Source: Chara braunii
Lineage: Eukaryota > Streptophyta > Charophyceae > Charales > Characeae
NCBI GenBank assembly: GCA_003427395.1
Contig: BFEA01000614.1
Span: 125,180 to 162,798, forward strand
Length of the DNA stretch: 37,619 bases
Reading direction: 5' to 3'
Part shown: piece after piece, positions 33,023-37,619 of the stretch
Numbering within the stretch: the first letter of the stretch is position 1
Layout: each line of letters begins with the position of its first letter
Made by a program: the position numbers and the translations under genes
Notes under the pieces: model-generated
Seen by the model: the letters and a program-made list of their open reading frames with translations, nothing else
Told to the model about the DNA's origin: nothing
Database searches by the model: none

Positions 33023-33132
33023 ATCTGGCTCGTTTTCAAGCCAGATGTGGTCGAAATTGGAGATGGGGGGGAGGCAGGTGAGGCGCATCAAGAGGAGCTT
33101 AACTCGCTCGATCCTTGTCGGAATCGAGCGAG
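33023..33132. repeat. Two strong hairpins
   Basis: ATCTGGCT, CGTTTTCA, AGCCAGAT (33023-33046), and CTCGCTCGAT, ten bases, ATCGAGCGAG (33103-33132). A weaker related one, CTCCCT/AGGGAG, is at 33281-33314. Contexts after each (a Gly-codon-like GGGG patch) resemble one another. Confidence 0.65.
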
Positions 33133-33181
33133 AGAAGAGGCGATTCTGAAGATTCTGGGTAGGGAGAGCTCATTAGTAGGA

Positions 33182-33720
33182 TCAGATTTAGTGGAAGGTT
33201 AGTAGGAAGAGAGATGGGAAGAAAAAGTATGCGCTAAGCTATGGCGGAGCAAGGAGATGGGAGGAATGAAAAAAACATATCTCCCTCAGTCCCAAACGGA
33301 ATCGGGTCAGGGAGGGATCGGATCGGGGGGGTTTAAGGGTGGCGACTCAAAATGTACTGTTAGATTTAGACGAAGGTTAGTAGGTTAGAAGGTTAGTGGG
33401 AAAAGAACTGCGGGAACGTAGCCGGAGGCAGCAAAGAAGGAAGGGGATGGGAGTTGCACATCTAGCCCGTTTCTAAATGAAAACGAGCGAGCAAAGGTTC
33501 AATTTCTGGGTTTTGGGGCGACGCGAGCGCGATGGCGGTGTTAGATTTGGCAGTAAAGGGTTAGTTTTGGAAGTATAGGTTGTGGGAGCTGCGCGCAGGA
33601 GGAGAGGCTTCGATGTGGGAATGTATCTTTCCGTGTTCTAGCAGAAGATTCATTCTGATTTTTGCACTCTGGTTTTGCCGATCCTATCGATGGAAGCAGT
33701 GTGGACCAGCCGAGCTGCGC
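33182..33720. repeat. Tandem repeat, 180-bp period, three diverged units
   Basis: Units begin with CAGATTTAGTGGAAGGTTAG (33183), TTAGATTTAGACGAAGGTTAG-like (33360) and TTAGATTTGGCAGTAAAGGG (33540). Spacing is 179-180 bp; similarity falls off within each unit. Confidence 0.55.
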
Positions 33721-33743
33721 AAAGAGGGGGCGGAGAGAGAGAG

Positions 33744-33891
33744 ACTTACCGAGTGAGGCATTTGATGTCGGACAGCCTCTGCACAAGAGTACGATGAATC
33801 CCTCCACATTTTTGGCGGGAGATTCACTCACGTTCCGTCCTTACTATCGATAGAAGTAGTGCGGGACCAGTCACGGTGTCGGGGGCTTACC
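33744..33891 (-). promoter_or_regulatory. Two donor-like splice sites on the - strand
   Basis: CG|GTAAGT (intron side 33744-33749) is followed on the - strand by (TC)n, as in the 10.5-16 kb modules; AG|GTAAGC lies at 33885-33890. The phrases before them (33670-33710 and 33832-33871, with CTATCGATGGAAGCAGTG and CTATCGATAGAAGTAGTG) are diverged copies. This could be another piece of the same exon-like repeat family. RNA evidence is lacking. Confidence 0.3.
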
Positions 33892-33899
33892 TGCTGGCC

Positions 33900-34660
33900 G
33901 GTGCGTTGCTTGCTCCTGCCCGAGAAGGTGGGGGCTGATAGTCTGCGAGGTTCAATCGTGATGTGAGTTGGCCAGCCGCTGCCTTCTCCGTGTTGACAGT
34001 GTAGGCGTCCTCGACTGCGCCCCACTGCTGCGCTACTGCCTGGGTCCCACGTACTTCGCATGAGGATCCTTGCAGGCTAGTGTGCTCACTGTGTTGTGTA
34101 GCCGTGTTGTGGGTGTCGCCCCGCGCTTCACTGTTTCGCAACTGTGTTGCCCATCCGTTGGCCGAGCCCTCCGTGTGTATCCTGTAAGTTGGTTGGCTAG
34201 TTGCTGGCGCCTTGTGCTACGCTCCACAGTGGCCAACCTGCTAGTTCGCTCGTCCCGTTGTCTCCTGAAGTGTTGTTGATGGTTTCTGCTCTGCGACAGA
34301 CGTGCATGGTGGCAGGATTGAGGATGTTAGGTAGAGCAGCAGCGGGCTAGCTATAAGGTGCAGACGCGGTAGTCAGCTGGTGGGGTGCCGTTACTGCAGC
34401 ATGAGGAGGGCCTTGTTGGCATGTTGAGCTTACTGCAGCACCATCACCACTCGCTGCCCTTCGTGTTAGCTTGTCCCAGCGCGCTATAACTGTTGGTGGT
34501 GGTTGTGATCGTCGTGCGCGGTGCGATGACGTATTAAAGACAAGTACCTTACACTGCTACAACACTTTGCGACTGCACTCAAGTGCTATACGTGTGATGT
34601 TTTGTCGGGGTTCCGCGAAGCTACCTGCGTTTCGGGGTACAGCGTAACAACGACTGTTGT
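33900..34660. other. Non-coding stretch before the candidate polypurine tract
   Basis: No domain in any frame. Words such as GTTGGCTAG and GTGTTGTGT recur loosely. TGTCGGGG occurs at 34603. Confidence 0.3.
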
Positions 34661-34678
34661 AGGGGGAGGTGTCGGGAC
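34661..34678 (+). promoter_or_regulatory. Candidate polypurine tract and start of a 3' LTR
   Basis: AGGGGGAGG (34661-34669) is directly followed by TGTCGGGAC (34670-34678), the arrangement expected of a plus-strand primer next to a TG-starting LTR. If right, the 3' LTR would run from 34670 past the window end (over 2.9 kb) and include the hairpin array and the LTR-like block. No matching start was found at the upstream block, whose left side is occupied by the pol relic, so this remains tentative. Confidence 0.35.
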
Positions 34679-35305
34679 TTAGAGAAGTGAATAGACTAGA
34701 AAAAGGGGGTCATTACTGCGATTTGGGAGATCATCAGGAGGGTTGGGCTCAGCGGTTTGACTTTGGCTTGACCAAGCTCCTGCGATTTGGCTGCCATTGC
34801 GGGACCCTCAGGCGCGTCAAGATACCAAGGTCCTCTCATGCGAGTCTGAGTGCACCTCTCTTGGATCTGAGAGTCTGAAACCCCTGCTTTTACCCTTCTT
34901 ACTCTAAGTCTAATCTTGTTCTGAGAGGAAGGCGGCAGGCGGGATTGCAACCCGTAGGACCGCAGCAAGGCTTTGTGGGGAGTCATCCCAACGATTGCGG
35001 GAGCTCTGCCGGAAGTCAGGAGGAGTTCTGGAGGCAGGGAACTGACAAGTAGCCATTGTTTTCCTTCCATAAACTCAGGTATAACCCCTATCTGTACATC
35101 CTTCTATGGTTGGCTGAGTGCATTGCATGTACCCCTATCTTGACTTTAGTTTGACCTTCAAGACACAAGTCAGACTAAGTAAAGGAATGCGTGTGCAAGG
35201 GCAGTTTCAATTTTTTGATTGTCTGAAAGCAGATTGAGACAAGGGATTGCATCGGGGGGAAGGTTTGGAAAAAGGTGGTTGCTTGAGATTGGAGGGGTCT
35301 TATAG

Positions 35306-36421
35306 AGTCAGGCATGGTTCTATAAGTTTGGATGGCCTGACTGCTGTGTTTGTTCTGTTTTTCTGAAAAGGCCAAGCTTTGTTTCTAAGATGAATGGTTT
35401 GGCTGTGGTGTTTACTTCATTTCGTCAGGCTTTGTTTCTAAGATGAATGACCTGACTATTTGTTTTGTGGGGTCTTGATTGTGCAAACTTGAGGACCAGA
35501 CATTGTTCCATAAGATTTGATGGTCTGGTCGCAGTTTATGTTTTGGGTGGTTCTTAACAGTCTCTGGGTTTAACTCAGAGTACTGTGCTTTTTTTTTTTT
35601 GTGCTGAGAGAAGAGGGTTGAGCTTTGTTTTTATGATGAATGACTCAACTCTTTTGTTTGTTTTATTCTGAGGGAGTAATTTCTGCTGAGGACAAACCAT
35701 GTTCCATAAGATTCGATGGTCTGGCCCAATGCCTCGCACATGCTGGAACCCAAAAGGTTATAATTTGGCTATGTTTTATTATTATTCTACTTAAGAACAG
35801 GCTGGTCAGCTTGGGTCTCATAAGATTGGTTGGTCTGACTATAACTTATCATAAATGTGAAGAGAGTATAACTAAGAACATAATCGAAGGTAACTTGGGC
35901 AGGCTGAGCTTTGGTTCTAAGATGAATGGCTCAGTCTTACGCTCAACTTTTAAACACTAAGTTCAGAGATATATATAATTTGGATATTAAACAGTTAAGA
36001 ACGACCAGACATTATTTCTAAGATGAATGGCTTAGTCATGTGCCCAAAGGAAGAGAAAAGTAGTTGTGCAACCTGTTCGTGTATACTTGATAGCAGAGTC
36101 AGGCATGTTCCATAAGATTGGATGACCTGACTTTACGCCGTATGTAAGCAGGGTATAAAGGGGTAAACCATTGAAAGATTATGAATTATTGTCTGTTAAA
36201 TTGACCTTGGGATGGTGAGAGTACTTACCTTTGTGGTTTGGCCTTGCATGTGGCTGAGTGAGATGGATACTTAGCCTAAGTTCAGTTTGATAGGTAGTTG
36301 CTTTAGTCGCTCGTCACGTGCTAGTCATGTGCCCAAAGGAAGAGAAAAGTAGTTGTGCAACCTGTTCGTGTATACTTGATGGCAGAGTCAGGCATGTTCC
36401 ATAAGATTGGATGGCCTGACT
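35306..36421. repeat. Array of eleven small hairpins with conserved loops and covarying stems
   Basis: Stems (5' arm/3' arm): AGTCAGGC/GCCTGACT 35306-35342; GCCAAGC/GTTTGGC 35371-35403; GTCAGG/CCTGAC 35424-35456; GACCAGAC/GTCTGGTC 35494-35530; GGGTTGAG/CTCAACTC 35615-35651; decayed 35690-35726; GTCAG/CTGAC 35805-35839; GGCTGAGC/GCTCAGTC 35902-35936; decayed mosaic 36003-36037; AGTCAGG/CCTGACT 36097-36132; AGTCAGGC/GCCTGACT 36386-36421. Two loop classes occur: one like TGTTCCATAAGATTGGATG, the other like TTTGTTTCTAAGATGAATG. Spacers between hairpins are unrelated in most places, so simple tandem duplication does not explain the pattern, except for the last two hairpins (see 36034-36612). Confidence 0.85.
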
Positions 36422-36612
36422 TTACGCCGTATGTAAGCAGGGTATAAAGGGGTAAATCATTAAAAGATTATGAACTATTGTCTGTTAAATTGACCTTGGG
36501 ATGGGGAGAGTACTTACCTTTGTGGTTTGGCCTTGCATGTGGCTGAGTGAGATGGTTACTTAGCCTAAGTTCAGTTTGATAGGTAGTTGCTTTAGTCGCT
36601 CGCCGTGTGCTA
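36034..36612. repeat. 289-bp tandem duplication
   Basis: Unit 1 is 36034-36322 and unit 2 36323-36612, both beginning AGTCATGTGCCCAAAGG. About ten substitutions separate them. One falls in the hairpin stem and turns a C-A mismatch (36097-36132) into a C-G pair (36386-36421). Each unit carries one hairpin of the array. Confidence 0.9.
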
Positions 36613-36717
36613 GAGCTATAGGAGTTGGTTTCAATTCCTGCATTTTCTGAGCTACGTTTTTTTACTTAGATCAATTATCGCATTTTCTGAGATCTTCTGT
36701 TATACTTGGCTTTGTAT

Positions 36718-37008
36718 AAATTTTGGTAAGCTACTTTCTCTATGGGAAGCGTTGCCAAAATTTCTGCAAATCCAAGGAGTTGGTCAACTTTTTACTTTTC
36801 AAAGTTCAACTTGTCTAAAATTCATATATGGCTTAGTAAAAATCTGGGAAGTCTCATTTTTTAAAGGGAGTGCTACCCAAATTTTTGTTAATTCAGGGAG
36901 TTAGACAAAATTGGATTTTGAAAAGTTAAAGGTTATTTCTGTCTTGATATTCGGGCTGATATAAATTTTGGAAAGACACTTTTCTTACGGGAAGCACTGC
37001 CGAAATTT
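36718..37008. repeat. Three tandem two-tier hairpins, period 120-125 bp
   Basis: Outer stems: AAATTTTGG/CCAAAATTT (36718-36763), AAAAATCTGGG/CCCAAATTTTT (36838-36886), AAATTTTGG/CCGAAATTT (36963-37008). Inside each is a second stem of type CTTTC/GGAAG with the phrase GGGAAGC or GGGAGTGC. The upstream block keeps only the last two (23015-23063, 23140-23185); there the inner stem CTCCTTTT/AAAGGGAG is perfect. The first unit lies just outside the similarity shared by the two blocks. Confidence 0.75.
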
Positions 37009-37619
37009 TCTTAGTTTGAAGGAGATAGATTTTATTTTGACAGGTGACGATTTTGGTTATCCACCCTCAATAGGGGAGATTCTGCCATTAGTCTACCTTT
37101 GATTTGGGCACTTGTTTAGGGGTAGACTTAGGCTTAGTTAGGTAGAATGATTCTTGAGTAAGATCACGATATGGAGACTATTCTCCATTGACTTATTGAT
37201 CTAGCTTGGGGATTGGCCTATCTTGTCTTACAGGTCCTCTTAATCGTACTGATTCAGGATTTGGGTTAGTAGATTCATCTTGATCCTACAAGGATCATCT
37301 TCTGTTATCACTAGGTCGGTTGTCGATTCGTCGGTTTGCGATTCGACTCCAATTCACACTTGTCACTCAACCTAAAGGCTTTAGCCTTGTGGTTTGAATT
37401 GTTTCATTGTGTTTTCACCCAGACTTTATTGAATGACCGTTTAATAAAGTACTGAGTATTTATTTTGGGGAGTTGCACAAGAGTGAGGTTTGTATGGCTA
37501 AAGCAAGGGGTATGAGCATAGAGGATGGTTGAAATTGACCCCGTGTAGTGCGTGAACTTTTGTTGAATCTTTGATGTGATTGCATGTATGTTTGTGGTTC
37601 GGACTCTGGATGAGACTGT
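36821..37619. repeat. LTR-like block, copy 2, cut by the window end
   Basis: Repeats 22998-23778 in the same orientation. It has a roughly 24-bp addition near 37135-37160 and lacks six bases (GATAAC) present at 23466-23471, where copy 1 has the palindrome TGTTATCA, C, TGATAACA. AATAAA recurs at 37443-37448. The block continues beyond 37619. Confidence 0.7.

Noticed and set aside
32274-33091. 168-codon + and 239-codon - frames
   Set aside because: Overlapping, GC-driven, Gly/Arg or Pro/Ser-rich, without recognisable domains.
33877-33885. TGTCGGGG as a further LTR start
   Set aside because: The word also occurs at 31609 and 34603 without a consistent context, so alone it is not enough.
35306-36421. 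CRISPR-like array
   Set aside because: Repeated parts are hairpins with varying stems, spacing is irregular (about 29 to 254 bp), and the context is eukaryotic retroelement DNA.

Overview
The window looks like eukaryotic, gene-poor, repeat-dominated DNA. Evidence is the long ATT, GAA, GA and CAGA microsatellites, poly-A runs, several families of decayed retroelements, a nonautonomous DNA transposon and two assembly features (170 Ns at 16823-16992, single Ns at 24436 and 24742). No bacterial-style gene packing is seen. The retroelement mix (Ty3-type pol, a DIRS/Kangaroo-like pair of reverse transcriptase and tyrosine recombinase, and a gag-only LTR-like unit) suggests a green-lineage eukaryote, perhaps a charophyte alga such as Chara; that placement is inference.

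Layout. 1-1.6 kb: foldback-rich sequence without a gene. 1.8-6.5 kb: remains of a tyrosine-recombinase retrotransposon. A recombinase pseudogene lies on the + strand (about 2.08-3.10 kb) and a reverse transcriptase/RNase H pseudogene on the - strand (about 4.34-5.79 kb). They converge on an array of large palindromes (3.57-4.15 kb). 6.5-10.5 kb: AT-rich filler with short tandem repeats, hairpins and a tRNA-like stretch. 10.5-16.7 kb: repeated modules of ATT tract, short exon-like segment, splice-donor-like site on the - strand and pyrimidine-rich tract, possibly pieces of a repeat-ridden gene. 16.7-18.2 kb: two copies of an hAT-like nonautonomous transposon, one with a perfect 8-bp target duplication.

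18.4-22.0 kb: a 5'-truncated Ty3/gypsy-type pol (RT, RNase H, integrase, GPY-like domain). It stays in one frame through the integrase, is broken by stop codons and is interrupted by a 0.4-kb insertion. 22.2-23.8 kb: its 3' structured-repeat region and an LTR-like block. The block (22998-23778) recurs at 36821-37619, where the window ends. Between the two copies lie the only long intact coding frame (27492-28835, gag-like, 447 aa), a frameshifted upstream frame (26295-26938) and several kilobases with no pol. This suggests a gag-only, nonautonomous LTR retroelement whose terminal sequence is shared with the pol-bearing relic upstream.

The most unusual signal is structural. At 35.3-36.4 kb there are eleven small hairpins with conserved loops and stems that change in a compensatory way. 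The LTR-like block carries tandem two-tier hairpins with similar compensation. Further hairpins stand at 22.3-22.6, 24.1, 29.9-30.3, 31.6 and 33.0-33.3 kb. This points to selection on, or a copying mechanism based on, folded RNA or single-stranded DNA in these elements.
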